DNA of 64,000 nucleotides, from NCBI RefSeq assembly GCF_002443255.2, contig NW_019211460.1:34658079-34722078 (forward strand). Reading direction: 5' to 3'. Position 1 is the first letter of the stretch; every line of letters begins with the position of its first letter. This DNA comes from Varroa destructor. Taxonomy: Eukaryota > Arthropoda > Arachnida > Mesostigmata > Varroidae. The position numbers were made by a program, and so were the translations under genes. The notes below the pieces were generated by a model that saw only the letters and a program-made list of their open reading frames with translations, did no database searches and was not told the origin of the DNA. This document shows positions 49,401-60,952 of the stretch, piece after piece.

Positions 49401-51168
49401 CTCATTAAGGTTTCTATAATACAGTTTGACAGAGCATCTTACGCTCGAATAGCAAAGATGATTCCCAAGAAGTCGGATACGAGAGCATACGTACGGAACC
49501 GATTCGAAAGTGAATAACATCCAACACAAAAAGAATTGTCCAAGTGCTTTCTATCTTCCCGCCTAAGGTGATATGCAAGGCGCTAGGAATCGATCAATCC
49601 AATCGCACTGTTGTTTTTCTTCTACCGGTGAATTCAACCTTGTGAGATCTCTAAGATTCCTGAACGACGGAAATGATTATCACAACTTACACGCATCCGC
49701 CCGCAAGTCGCCCTAACGTGTAGGTAACACAGATGAACTCTGAAATACGTTACACATGTAACTGCACCCTAGGGCACAAAAAAAACGCCCTGTGTAGCAT
49801 AAGATGCGGCTATCGAAATCCCCCCACCGTACCCCAGCTTTCCATGCGTATCTACACTAACCGACATCTTTCTCTGACCAAACCCCCAAACAGCACTAAG
49901 CAAAGTAACTTCAGTTCTGATAAGAATCACCGGCAGGCAAAGCTATTTTAATTCATTTCGATATACTTTATACGAACAAACCTTCTAAGCGAGCTTGCCG
50001 ACTGGGTGGCTTGCTCGTCAGGCATTGCCTCCCTGCCTGGGGTCGTCTGTCTGTCTGCTATGGCTGTTCTTGTTAGCTGTTGCCGCACGCAGATCGAACG
50101 GGACTTAGAAAATTTTCACCCAACCATTTTTCGATTTTCGTTAAATCCGGCCAAAACGGCTTACTTCAACCTGTATCCAACCAGCTATCCACTATATGCA
50201 CATCACCTACGATCATTCTAGAGCGGTTTGATGGCTGGACAAGCCACACGTTTAGGCCTACCGTCGGAAGCGGTGTGTTGGGACTTATAAAATTTCGGCC
50301 AAAATTGGCCGAAATTACTAACGATATCTCGAACTCCTCACCATTTTGGCTGTGCACCCGTCCCTATCCTTCACTGGATCGTTGAGGGCGACGATTTCCA
50401 ACACAAAACTGGGCGAAAATTGCACGGCGTGGGGCTCTAGCCAGATAAGCTGGCCGAGGGGACTTAGACTCGGCACAACACACGAGTAAGTAGCTATACT
50501 ACAGTCGGTCGAGCTGCTGCGGGTGGCTGAAGCAGCAGCAGCAGCAGCAGCACCGAGCCACCAATATGAGCACAAAGCAAATCGTCGCCAGCCACACAGC
50601 ATTAGCAGGCTGCTTGGCTGGCTGAAGCAGACACACAAGCCGCTGCTGCTGCTGCCAGGCTAGCAGCAACAGCAGCAGCAGCAGCGGCGGCGGCGGTGGC
50701 GGCGGCGGCGGCAGTGGTACAACGCGCACATGGGCAGTAACACAGAAAGACAGACGGAAAACCCGTGCCGTTAGTGAGAACAGATCGGCCCAGATCGATG
50801 TATTCGTCCATCTGCCAAACTGATTGACGGAGTGTTCTATCGATTGTTCATCGTCACGTCGAAGCGATTGCCGCATCGTAGTGCTGAATACGTTGTTGAC
50901 ATTTGGGAAATCGAGGGAATCGAAGATTTACGATACTTTTCTACGAGATGCAACATGGAAAAGTCTAGTGCTTGACGAGTGTTTACTTCGTGGTTTAATT
51001 TCTAGCTGATTTTATGGGTAAACTGGATGGTCTATCTGCAGCAACGCCACAGGAAGCGCTCTATCGGTTCGAACTGAAGTTATTGCTTCGCACGTTTTTG
51101 TCAGTTGAGTTGTTGTCTGAACTTACCTCACCAACGGTCTGACCGACGTCCACGTCCGCCGACGTCAT
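31427..51168 (-). CDS. Top1: DNA topoisomerase I (type IB), 10 exons, about 1220 aa
   Basis: This nuclear enzyme relaxes supercoils by making a transient 3'-phosphotyrosyl nick. Exons are 51168-51127, 46036-46006, 44639-44488, 43777-42674, 42285-41815, 41399-41282, 34471-34371, 33963-32836, 32623-32405 and 31723-31427. All phases match. The first five exons encode about 600 residues of disordered Ser/His/Lys/Asp/Glu-rich sequence, with basic nuclear-localisation-like clusters such as GKKRK. The core starts near [10 protein letters not shown]. The catalytic residues of the family are all present: Arg in LALRAGNEK, Lys in GKDSIRY, Arg in VFRTYNAS, His in LCNHQR and the nucleophile Tyr (about residue 1178) in [10 protein letters not shown] charged linker precedes the C-terminal domain. 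Human TOP1 has 765 residues and Drosophila about 970; the excess here is N-terminal. The exon 3 donor is GC. Exon 2 is a 31-nt microexon inferred from phase and splice sites. An in-frame upstream ATG at 51331-51333 exists, but the sequence after it is not Top1-like. Confidence 0.95.
32155..32200. repeat. 46-bp perfect palindrome
   Basis: The 23 bases at 32155-32177 are the exact reverse complement of 32178-32200, centred on GTTAAC with no loop. It lies in the last Top1 intron (31724-32404). Confidence 0.95.
34552..34584. repeat. (ACAA)8 microsatellite near a Top1 acceptor
   Basis: Eight tetranucleotide units. Read along Top1 it is a (TTGT)n tract lying about 80-115 bases upstream of the exon 34471-34371 acceptor, in the branch-point/pyrimidine neighbourhood. 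Confidence 0.9.
35200..38500. other. GC-rich, CAG/CAA-rich block inside a Top1 intron
   Basis: About 3.3 kb within the 6.8-kb intron between Top1 exons 6 and 7 is clearly more GC-rich than the flanks and full of CAG, CAA and CGG-like triplets and short low-complexity frames on both strands. No start codon joined to a good donor was found that would lead in phase into exon 7 (which needs two incoming bases). No homologous protein is recognised. The character matches the block around Top1 exon 1, so an internal promoter or 5' UTR, or a nested non-coding transcript, is the best guess. Confidence 0.4.
38501..41281. other. AT-rich remainder of the Top1 intron
   Basis: No gene seen. Short A/T runs and scattered short open frames only. 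Confidence 0.5.
42149..42249 (-). repeat. Coding (GAT)n microsatellite: Asp runs in Top1
   Basis: Within the exon 42285-41815, imperfect GAT arrays encode runs of seven and five Asp with other Asp-rich stretches between. Length change here would add or remove acidic residues without a frameshift. Confidence 0.9.
43280..43777 (-). repeat. Coding repeat: Lys-Asp/Arg-His-Ser-rich arrays in Top1
   Basis: The first half of the exon 43777-42674 consists of irregular repeats of 6-10 residues built from [16 protein letters not shown] and [12 protein letters not shown] units. A similar charged Ser/Lys/His region occurs at the same place in Drosophila Top1, where it is not catalytic. Confidence 0.85.
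44235..44252. repeat. (AT)9 followed by a GT-rich tract
   Basis: Short dinucleotide array in the Top1 intron between exons 3 and 4; GT-rich sequence continues to about 44267. Confidence 0.9.
44640..46005. other. Top1 intron 2
   Basis: AT-rich intron between the 31-nt microexon and exon 3. It contains an 18-base poly(A) at 45392-45409 and a short hairpin near 44.83 kb with 11-bp arms. No other exon is seen. Confidence 0.6.
46939..46976. repeat. Inverted repeat, 14-bp arms, 10-nt loop
   Basis: GCTAAGTGCTAAAT at 46939-46952 pairs perfectly with 46963-46976. It lies in Top1 intron 1. Confidence 0.9.
48807..48827. repeat. (TTG)7 microsatellite
   Basis: Seven TTG units in Top1 intron 1. Confidence 0.9.
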
Positions 51169-52850
51169 TTTGCAAAATCTTGATGTTGGTGCTGCGACAA
51201 CTCTCGTTGACTTTACGAGCACGAGACGCAAAATACACTTGCAACAAAAAAGGTGGTAGTGGTGGCGATGATGATGATGACGACGACGACGATTCACTTC
51301 AACACTGAGAACGAGGAATTTCTTTCCCTTCAATTTGACTTGGAGTTAACTGAGTCGGCGCCGGCTCGCCAATGGTAAGCACTAGTGCACAGCAAAAATA
51401 GCACACGCCGCTCCGTAGGCAACTGTAGACCGTTCTCCGTCGTAAGGCTGATTTTTCCGATTTCTGACCAATTTCTAATAGCACAATCATTTACCTTTGG
51501 CTGCTATCAGCTCCGACACAACTATCACCGGGTCCAGCAGCACCTGCTATAACTGGCAGCAGTAGCAATAGCAGTTGCGGTGACCCAACAACTGCACCAG
51601 TAGCCACCGGTCAAACACCGAAGGGAGCAAGCGAGTGTTATCGGACCAGCCGAAGCCGGCGGCAGGCGACTACCGGCGGACCAGATCGACGACTACTTTA
51701 CCAGCACCAGCTTCACCCCCCACCGCCGCCCCCACTGACGACAGCAGCAGCAGCGGCAGCAGCAGCAGCAGCGGCAGAAATACTAGAACAGAGCAATCAC
51801 AACACAACGAGAGGTCTGCGAGACAGTCGACTTGGAGCGGCAGCAACTGCCGCCTACTACCAGCAGCGCACACGACAGAGTGTGTCGGTCTGCTACAGAG
51901 ATCACCACTGAAAGCAACAATAATAGAGTAGACGTAGGATAGATTCGAATAGAACTTAAAAGAGCAATAGCGAGAGCAGCCCACTCGTGTACTGCTGCAG
52001 CTGACTACGTCTGTCGCAGCAGAGGCGGCAGCGGTAATTGTTCACGAACCGAACAAATATGTAAACGGTACCGCCGGGTGTGGGGGAGAGAGGCAACAGT
52101 ACGTTCATCAACGACGGACGACAGACGATGACGATACAACTCAGTGACAGTAAACGGGACAGCGGCGGTATCGTCTGTCGGCGACACCACCGGTCGACGA
52201 CAGCTGCTACAACAGTAGCAGCCGCGTAACAGTGCCGGCAACAATGACACACTATTGCAGTTGTCTGCTTGCGTTATTTTGCTACTATGAGAAGTAAAAC
52301 GACGACCGGCTGCGGCTGAGAACAGCAGGAGCAGCGGCAATGGGGATAGCCGACACAACGTGGCGCGCTTAACTTCGTCTCTTTTCCTATTCCTATTGGT
52401 TTCCTAGCGCTGGCTAGGTTGCTTGCTTCTGTTAGTGCCGGCGAACAATGATCGCAGAGTACCACTTCTCAGTGGTACTGTGGGGGTCTCGGTTGTCGAC
52501 GGCCGCGGCCTCTAGCCACTTCCTTTCGCTAACTGGCCGCTGCAGCAGCAAGAGCGAGTGTTGTACTTCTAGATGCCAGTTAACGAACTCGCTCTATTTC
52601 ATGCTGTCTGTGTCTCGTGCAACGGCGTCAGCTTGCTCGTCCATCCGTCCGTCGCCGCCCAATGAGGTGCTGCCGTCTTGTGCTGCTCACCAGCGGCGAC
52701 AGCAACCAAACTACGAAACATCGGCGGCGGCGGCGCCGGCGGCTGCAGCAGGAGTAACACAAATCGAGTTGCCGACACTCAGCAACGACTACAACTTGTA
52801 TCCTCAATCACCAGCTATTAAAGAGGCGAGCCATGAAACGGAACGCTAAG
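50400..52850. promoter_or_regulatory. GC-rich, CAG/CGG-rich Top1 promoter and 5'UTR region (inferred)
   Basis: Base composition rises sharply around Top1 exon 1 and upstream of it. Triplet tracts occur at 50531-50552 (CAG), 50641-50715 (CTG, then CAG/CGG) and 51741-51777 (CAG with CGG). Several long low-complexity frames occur on both strands (for example plus strand 51.6-51.9 and 52.4-52.85 kb), as is usual in such DNA. The part from 51169 to about 52.9 kb should hold the Top1 promoter and 5' UTR. No TATA box or transcription start could be fixed. A divergent plus-strand transcript cannot be excluded. Confidence 0.45.
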
Positions 52851-55812
52851 TCAGGTTCGGGCGCATGCGCATCACGGTGTGGTTAACAGCGAGCTGGTGG
52901 TCGAAAGGAAGATCCGAAGGAGAAGCGTAACTGGCAAAAAAGAAAAAGACGTAAGATCTTTGCGAGATTTTATTATAGCTAACTGCGATGTACCCCGACA
53001 TAACAACTGAGATTCCTGGCCTTTGATATACACATCGCTATATGTTGGTATCGTAAACCGAAGTGGTTAAGCGCAACGGCATAGATTTCTGTCTGGGTCG
53101 GACCTGTCCATGCTGAAGAAAAAAATGCATTGAAGCAAATGAAGTACTAGATGCCTACGGGCGGTAAATGGCGAAGTCCAAATCTACAGTCAGGCTGGTA
53201 TTGCTGCATCGAAAATTGCGAAAGGATGTTTTGTAGTGGGCGTGATTTAGGTTGAATATATTGACACTTTTCTTAACACGGATCTGTAGATGAATACAAG
53301 TCAGTTGCGCTCGTCTTTCAAGTTGACCCTCTAAACGGCGAAATTATGTTTCATTGAGAGATCTGCCCTGACGGACCTGCCCGCTACTCGAGCCGCTTCC
53401 CGCTGGAAGAGTTGGAATCGCCAAGTTTGAATTAACCCCGCCAACAAAGCTACTGAGATCTCAGTTTGTAAACGCGCCTGCTACTTTTCTTCAGGATGCC
53501 TGGCGGATTACTCAATTTGTATGAAGTTGATTAGATTCGAATAACGTATATCATGCGAAATGCTTTGATGGTCCTATATTCAAATATAGATGTTGCAATG
53601 TAGCGTTTCGAATTTGTATATATACAGTGTTTGACTAATATTAGCAAGCGTAAAGAAATTAAATTTTAATTTCATGAGTACTTTATGTGGAAAGTATGAA
53701 GGATCAAATCAGGCCGGGGCTAGAATGAGGTGTGACCTGAAGGATCAGCTTGATTTGGATAAACCCCGATCTCACAATAAAAAGACGGCCCAAGTTTGAG
53801 GTACACGTTTTGCATCACTGAAAAGTATTTGAAGTGAGTGATTACTTAATAAGACATAAACTTTGACTATGGGTAAACGGATCGCGTCACCGGTCAGCTT
53901 AGTGAATTAAGACGACACCGACTCTAAATTAATATCGACTCGTTAATGGGGCTCCCCAACAGTTCGATAATTAATTACGGCTGCAACTTATTTTTCGCCA
54001 CTTATTGCTTATGTTAAAATGCCGGTACATTAAGTGTCGAACGAGATGAAAGTTATGCTTAAAGTGATTTGCACTTCCATAGAGTATAAGAGAGAAAGCA
54101 TAGTACGGCATTGCAGACAAGGGGACAATAGATATACCGGAAGAGATCAAGTAATAGCTGTAATATAAATTTACGTCTTGCTGAATAACTTTTGCGAGCT
54201 AATAAAGACATACGGTATTGCGTTCTACTTAACGTTATTAATTTCGAGACGTTTACTATACGACTAACTGAAACTAGTTACTAAAATGAAAATTATATTT
54301 TTAATGGATACGTTAAATAATGAGGATCGAAATAAAAAAAATAAAACTAATCTAGTTAGATGAAGATTCGGTAAAAGATCTGTGTGAAATATGCTTGGAT
54401 TTTATTAGCGGGACAGACAGATACCTGAACAGTACATTTGATAAAGACAGCAACGTCAAAATTGTCAAACGTGGCATCTGCTATTGGCAGAATGAGCAAA
54501 AAGTACTATGTTAAATGCGTGTGCGAGAAATAAAGAAATATGGCTTTTAGAGAAAGTGATTATTGTTAAGCAATTTAAAACCAATTTTATGAAGCGGGAA
54601 AAATGTCTCGCTGAATTTTGTTTTTACTAATAGTTTCAGTTCAAGTGGAAGTTTGTTATTAGGCCAAGGTCTTTGACTATCGGAGTTTAACTTTCCATAA
54701 AAAAAAACCCTTGGGATCTGTTGTGTGGTTAACACTTTCGAAATAGGTTAAAATAAAAACTACAACATAGTAATATCTTCAACAGGTGTTGATGACAATG
54801 CAGTAACGAGAATGTTCTGAGAGGTAAATAAGACAACAGCTGGGCAGAAAAACGAAACTGTTTTGACAATTGCTTCAAAATCTGGGTTCTTCTTCAATTT
54901 GGGGATTCTTTCGATGGCCCGAAGCTTAAACTGATTTATGTACATAGAGACCGATCGTAAACCCAGACCTAGTCCGTCCACAAATGGTCTCAAATGATTT
55001 CAGTGTAACAACCCCTAACGATAAAACTAGAAAACAAAATCCTATATATTGCAATCAATATATGTATTTACGAAATGTGCTAAAATTATTGGGTCCAGTG
55101 TCCTTCAGCAAATTATTATTATTTTTTTTTTATATGCAACGGCGACATTTCACTACTTTTACTCTAGGTTTGGAAAAGTAAATCTATATGAGCCCAAACT
55201 CCACTTTGGGATAGTTTATATATTATAAATTAACCTAACGTAATGCTAGGTATATATTATAAGCATACACACTGACTGGTATGTAGAGATGCAAACAGAA
55301 TGTTTTTGAATGCAAATGGGTTCAATGAACAGATATGTCCTGTGTTTGGTTGTTCTTATTAAGGTTTGCACAAATCGGTCCCTCTATCATTTTTTGTCAA
55401 TCTAGTGATTACAATCTCAAAGATAATCAGAGTGCTATTTGAACGTATCAGTAATGATCAGTACCAGTTGGTAGTATCAATTTTGTATGAAATGATGCCT
55501 ATCTCGCTGTTTATGAAACTTTAAAAAACAAAAACGTATACGGTTTGTATTAAGGAGGGCGGTCTACCAGGCTCTAGGCCGTTCAGTATTTAGTGAAAAA
55601 AAAAAGACACTTTTAAACCTGTTTCGACATAGGTGCGTGTTTAGCCGGGCACATAATTTTCAATGGTTTTTCAAAGTTTCATGTGTACTTCGACACCATA
55701 AAATTACGGCACTGCGTATGCGGCTGGTTTCGCTGCCACCCCGTTGTTTTCTCTCGCTATTAGTTGATTTGCAATCGGACAATAGCTGTAAGTAGCTGGA
55801 AGGTAGACTTAC
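52851..55812. other. No supported gene
   Basis: AT-rich DNA upstream of Top1. A 76-codon open stretch at 54990-54760 (minus) lacks an ATG at its start and has only a weak acceptor, whose phase does not match the possible exon at 55.8-55.9 kb. Confidence 0.45.
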
Positions 55813-55926
55813 CGTGTGCAGGAAGTGGTCAAGCGGGAAATCGACTAAAGTTGTATTCAATTTAAGTTCGCCAGCGACCGTCAAATCCAGTTGCAACAAA
55901 CTATTCAGGCGTGCCCTATTAACCAT
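55813..55926 (-). CDS. Possible first coding exon (38 aa) of an unidentified gene
   Basis: ATG at 55924-55926 is followed by 38 codons with a protein-like mix (for example LNSLLQLDLTVAGELKLNTT). It ends at a strong donor, CACACG|GTAAGT, in phase 0. No matching downstream exon was found towards 53 kb. It lies 1.2 kb beyond the DENND10 stop codon and is not part of that gene, which has its own polyadenylation signal in between. No homologue is recognised. Confidence 0.35.
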
Positions 55927-56999
55927 GTCTAGTGCTTATCGGGTGACCTAATACAGTAGCAAATAATAGCAGGAAATAGTGTTCAGTCCCAGGCTGATGG
56001 AGACTCTAAATTCTCAACATAATTCTAGCTAAATTCTTGACTATCTCGGATTAGATTTTACACACCGCAGATTACAGGGCTAGGATGTTTCGCGTATAGA
56101 ACTATTATAGAGTTGTTCGTCTAACATTTATTTTCATCTTTAATTAATTTTTGCATTCATTATATAGGGATAAGCTTGAGAAAGTGAATTTGAAAAGTCC
56201 AGATTCTTAAATGGTTTTCTTTCCGCACAAATTAGACAGACTTTATCGTAGTGTTCAATATAAAAAATCAGCTCACTTTTGTGGCTTACGTGTATCTAGT
56301 AAAGGGCATGGGTCCTATTACATTTACAGGACGTCTTGACTTCGAGAAAGTTGTAATAATGTAACAGAATTCCTGCCAGTAGTGAAATTTCTCCACGCCA
56401 ATGCTTCTGCAATTTTAGAATGGGGACTAATTGTTAGGACCGAGACGAACTTAGCAATACGGATTTGCACAAATTTCGATCGCTGGTGCTCGAACCGAGA
56501 ACGATGTATTTCTTTTTGGTTAGCAACAAATACAGCAGCTTATGTTTGAATGCTTTTGGTTTATTATTCTGTATATACACAATACTTTGCCTGTGGTATT
56601 GTACTGTGTAACAGTTGTATGCTTTTTTTTTGTTTTTTTGACTGCACTAAACGCACAAGCATCTTCCTTTTCATAGCTGTCATACGATGTATAATTTATC
56701 GGTGAGCCCCTACATACAATAGGAACGTTATTAATTAAAACATGTTACTACAAGGACAAAAAGACTCACAAAAAATCGAGTATAATCCCCGTAGATTTCT
56801 ACCAAGCGAAGTGAACTCATCGTACTTAAACGAAAAGCTTCAATAATATGTTTTCTAGATATACCTCATCCTATTAGAATCTGTATTATGCATACGCGCA
56901 ACAATAGGGAATTCGTGGGGTTTTTAATTGAAGTAGTCAGAACATAATGGCACGATAAAGTATGTGTTCACCACAATAGGGCACCAGCGACATAAATAA

Positions 57000-57005
57000 T
57001 TTATT
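57000..57005 (-). other. Polyadenylation signal AATAAA of DENND10
   Basis: TTTATT on the plus strand gives AATAAA on the coding strand, about 90 bases after the DENND10 stop codon, the usual position for a short 3' UTR. Confidence 0.6.
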
Positions 57006-57093
57006 AGTGGCAACTACCGCCTCAGGTACACAAATATGTGAGGTTAACGGCTTCATTCACCGATCTGTATGCTCAACTACTGTAGATGGAAAT

Positions 57094-60000
57094 TTAATTA
57101 TGTATTCTTTCTACACGAGCCACGGCTCGGTAGAAGGATTCCATTGCAGGTGGGAGATTTGCTATTTGTATTGCTTTGTCCGCCGTTAGTGATGCATTTT
57201 CGTGCACTATTTTGCCGATGGTACTTATGAGTGAACGGGTCTTCGCCGAAATTTCCTGCATCATAGGAGAAGCACCATTAGTATGTTCCCAATTCCACTC
57301 GCGACGACAAAGAACAAAATCCTAGCTGATTTTTTCTAGTATACATATTAAAACTATTCATCCCAGCACAATCATATTACACCCATTGTGTCTAGTATTT
57401 TCATATTAACACCAATATTCATAGATATTAAGTGGCTTATGATATTAAAGCCACTAGAATCGTGACTTTTTTTTCTTAAAACAGGAAGCATTGTCATCAT
57501 TCTGCTTTTGAAAGGACATCACCTTTACTACATCCTTGTCAGAATATTGTCCGTTCTCGGCGCACCTAATAAGGAAAAGAGCGATGTCTTTATGAGTTTT
57601 ACACCGTGCCAGAGCTTCTTTTGCTGATGGGGTAATCACAACCTCAGCTGAAGGCAACGACACCCATAAATCGCGAAGATCTTGATGCGCGGCGACGGAC
57701 GCATCTGTGAAGCCTGCTAGGTACGATGTTTTACCTATGTAGAGTAAAACATTTAAGGACAGAACAGGATATTACCTGCTGGTCTTTGATAGCGCGTATA
57801 GAGAACCACATATTTTTATGGATGTGCAATTTTTACAGCATGCAGTAAGGTGAAATTTCCCAGTGCTACGAAGTCGCTATATCTCGCACGATAAATCACC
57901 TCTTCATTAAGGCGTTTATGCTAACTTTATTGATTGACGAACTTATTTTCGAGACCGTTTTGGCAGTTAAATTATATCGATAATCAAATACTTCACTTCT
58001 TTCTTATAAACAATTAAATTAAATACTGGCAGTCATTATGAAATGGTATCCTCCATTATTGTTAGTCAACGTTGTGAAGTACAACGACCGAATGAAATAA
58101 AAAAAATCACTAATACAAACACAGTGTACCCATACTTTTTCATTTTTTACAGCACGGCAACAATCTTTTTCTGTTTAGTTACATATACTACATATACATA
58201 CATATAATACATTTTCACGAAATCCAAATCTACCTGCCATTTATAACTATTCACACATGGTCTTTATAGATTTAATTAAAAGCATCTCACTCAACTTTTC
58301 CTAATGTTTTTATGGAGATGCGCATGAAGTTTATTCAGTTCTAAAATTGTCGTCATCATAATCATATTTTAAGAAGCATCGAATCGGTAATTTGCGACTT
58401 CGCTGAAATTGATTTGAATAAAAAAGAGTGCAGAATGCAAAATTGTAACGCCGTTACCTTTAAGCAATTGCATATCATGTTCGGAATTACAGAGCAACGG
58501 GTACATATCAGTAAACGGACAGTCTCTATGGGCCATCAATGCAGCCATTGCAGAGAGTGCTCCGCGAAGAGCTCCCGGCGAATGATGGTAGACGATAACT
58601 CGAAGCCGCAATAAAAGTGCAGTGTAGATAAGGATGGTCTCCAACTGCAGGCATTGTACCAGTTCTGTAAACAACAATAGTTACCTAAGATCAATATAAT
58701 GATTTGATAATTAAAAGTTCGCTTTGAGATTAAGTTTTATTGGCGTTCATTTTTAATGTCACACAACGCAATCCTTTTCCTTATAAATATATGCAAACAT
58801 TAAAATTAAGTTACATTACGTTATTTAAGAGTTAAATTGCAGTTCAGGTGGACCGAACTACTACAAAAACAACACAAATAGGGATGAAGCTGTGACATTT
58901 AAAGCGCAGTAGAAATAGACGCTGTTGTGAGGCTTGATAAATTTGGACATCGTCGTACGCTGTATACCTTTAATTGGAACGCTTTCGGCAGGATCTGAGA
59001 ATGTCTGTAAACTCAAGGTTACGTCACCCTGTTTGATCAGCTTCTCCGCTTGGGCAGACAAATACACTCGGAGGACATCCGGAGGCGAGCCTGAATCCAG
59101 ATATGCCTGTGATAATATTAATAAAGGTGTTACTTTAGTTTAGCGGTACATCGACAAACAGCAGTTAGTTTTTGAAAGCGCTCATATTATTTTAACGCAT
59201 ATTGTTTAACATAAATCGGGCTCGTAGTTCGGACATATAAGCAGGTGCAATCATCTGGTTCTATTCTAATAGCAGCTGCCGTAGTAACACCTTCTGATAT
59301 AGCCGTAGATATTTCTGTCAAACACTGAAGGGCTCTTCCCAAAAATTTGACGGATTTCTGTCAATCACTGAAGGGCTCTTCCCAAAAATTTGACGGATGT
59401 AAGAGAAGCGAATGGTTTTTAATTACGTAGAAAGGGGCGAAGGCCTTTCTGAAAACTAGCCACCGTTAGTGATACCAGGATTGTATTTTTATCTTGACAA
59501 TAACCAAATCTTTTGTTCAATCAATTCTTTTTATAGTTGAGTTCGTGATAACCACAATTATTATTTTTTTTCATATATTTCTATCGGAACAATAAGCAGA
59601 CCATTATTTTATTTTTTCTTGCAGTTATTCTAGAGCTTCATCTAAAGTTTTTTGAAGGCCGCTGAATAAAAAATGGTGTATGCAAAATGTGCAGGTATCA
59701 GGACTGTTATGTATCATTATGTAACAACAATGACGATCGTAAGCCGAAGTCATACGGATGTTATTTCATTCTTTACACCCTATTCACTTAAAAGGTGATT
59801 AGTAGTATGTGATGTGTCAAGTGACGATTTCCTCATCAAAACTAGTTTTGCTAAGGATTGTGACAGGCAAGGTGTCTGCTCCGAAGTTCTATTTTTGAAA
59901 CCTAAAACTTCAACACTAAAATTGTCTCTGAACCTACTGAGCCTGTGCTATGTACATACCTCCGACAGAGCGGTTAAAACTCGGATGTATTTTTCCGGAT

Positions 60001-60594
60001 GAAATTCGTCTGTCTTTAGCACGATAGCAGCTGAGAGAACGAACTGAAGAGGTCCCGAAGACGAGGATCCAGGCTGCGACAGCGTATAAAACCACGCCTC
60101 TGAGTCGAGATGTACCACTAGAAATTCACCAGCCTCAAAGGAAACTTTTGCTTGTACCGAAGACCTTTCCGATTTTTCTAGTGAAGGGAAGACCCAGCTC
60201 CATAGAATATCGTTGTTCGAGTCCTTTTCTAAAGTAATTGAAAAGATAATATCTAGCTTTAAGTACTATTTACTAAAAAAGAATAGTTGAGGTTGAACAT
60301 AAAGAATTATTTACCTGTTGATGGGCGAAAAAATTGTTAAGGCTAATGTTAAGCTAGTTAGAGATGTGAACCTGGCCTAGCAATCCTAGCTAAAATGTAT
60401 TCACCGCCAATCACAACAAAGCAACATAAAGGCACAATAATGTTTTCTCTAGTTTTGACACAGTCCATAAGGATCGAGGTATACCAATAACTATATACAA
60501 ATATATCAGGCATCATCATAATCAATAAACCTAGTAATTCGGTTTACTTACCGAGAATAGCTACCGCTTTTAATAGCGGACTACCAGAATCCAT
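57094..60594 (-). CDS. DENND10: DENN domain-containing protein 10 (FAM45 family), 6 exons, 337 aa, complete
   Basis: Exons are 60594-60552, 60228-59960, 59106-58968, 58664-58458, 57716-57523 and 57255-57094. All phases match and all introns are GT-AG. The product aligns along its whole length with human DENND10 (357 aa). EKDSNNDILWSWVFPS matches the human EKDTNGEVLWVWCYPS. FHPEKYIRVLTAL matches FNPEKYAAFTRIL. LETILIYTALLLRLRVIVYH matches METVILHTALMLKKRIVVYH. VVITPSAKEALARCKTHKDI matches the human ITIAPLAKEAMAMGKLHKEM region. The C-terminus LPPAMESFYRAVARVE matches the FPPATENFLYHLAAAE end. DENN proteins act with Rab GTPases; DENND10 is linked to late-endosome/multivesicular-body homeostasis and Rab27 in vertebrates. 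The start ATG is the first in exon 1 and fits the homologue's N-terminus. No truncation or frameshift is seen. Confidence 0.95.
59311..59396. repeat. 43-bp tandem duplication (2 copies)
   Basis: Copies at 59311-59353 and 59354-59396 differ at a single position (CAAACAC versus CAATCAC). It lies in DENND10 intron 2 and looks recent. Confidence 0.95.
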
Positions 60595-60703
60595 GATTTA
60601 CTTAAAAGCGGGCCCAACTTTATTATAGAGATTTTCTTAGCGAGGCACTCTGCGGGTGGTGCTCAATCTCCTCTGATTGAAACTCGCGCATCCAAATTTT
60701 TCG

Positions 60704-60952
60704 ATGCGTGAACTCACATTGCTAACTGGAAGCAAACTGGATGTGCATCGAATCATCTGTTTTTACGATAATGTAGAGGGTAAAACAAAGGAAAAGATCC
60801 TTGTAGATCGGAGCTTACGTGAGGTAGACTTTTCAGTTCGGAAGCTTTCCTTTCTGACTGAGCTGCTGTACTCTCGCCCAGCTACTCTCCCCATGTTCAT
60901 TGCTAACTGTGGCTTCATTGGCGACGATAAACTCCGTCAGCCCTTATTGTAG
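60704..60952 (+). CDS. Small divergent ORF (82 aa), unidentified
   Basis: ATG at 60704 starts 110 bases from the DENND10 start codon, on the opposite strand, and runs to a stop at 60950-60952. The translation has a coding-like balance of charged and hydrophobic residues (for example VEGKTKEKILVDRSLREVDF). There is no signal peptide, motif or recognised homologue. The GC-richer block 60.66-61.58 kb also has open minus-strand frames (61201-60915 and 61541-61317). The ORF may therefore be real, or it may be a by-product of a promoter-like or decayed-element region. Confidence 0.25.
   Translation: MRELTLLTGSKLDVHRIICFYDNVEGKTKEKILVDRSLREVDFSVRKLSFLTELLYSRPATLPMFIANCGFIGDDKLRQPLL

Larger units (their letters stand above)
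46037..51126. other. Top1 intron 1
   Basis: Five kilobases of mostly AT-rich intron. It contains an imperfect-loop inverted repeat at 46.94 kb, a (TTG)n tract at 48.81 kb, a 26-bp inverted repeat at 50291-50316 (10-bp arms, AAAATT centre), and CAG/CGG-rich DNA from about 50.4 kb. Small open frames near 47.9-48.3 and 50.0-50.4 kb have no support as genes. Confidence 0.5.

Noticed and set aside
50291..50316. 26-bp near-palindrome AATTTCGGCC...GGCCGAAATT
   Set aside because: Real, but short and AT-flanked; not distinctive enough to treat as a functional site.
52448..52849. 133-codon plus-strand frame with poly-Ala
   Set aside because: Low-complexity sequence in a triplet-rich promoter-like block; open frames are expected there in every register and no splice or homology support exists.
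54760..54993. 76-codon minus-strand frame
   Set aside because: Starts at TTG, has only a weak acceptor, and its phase does not fit the possible first exon at 55.8-55.9 kb.
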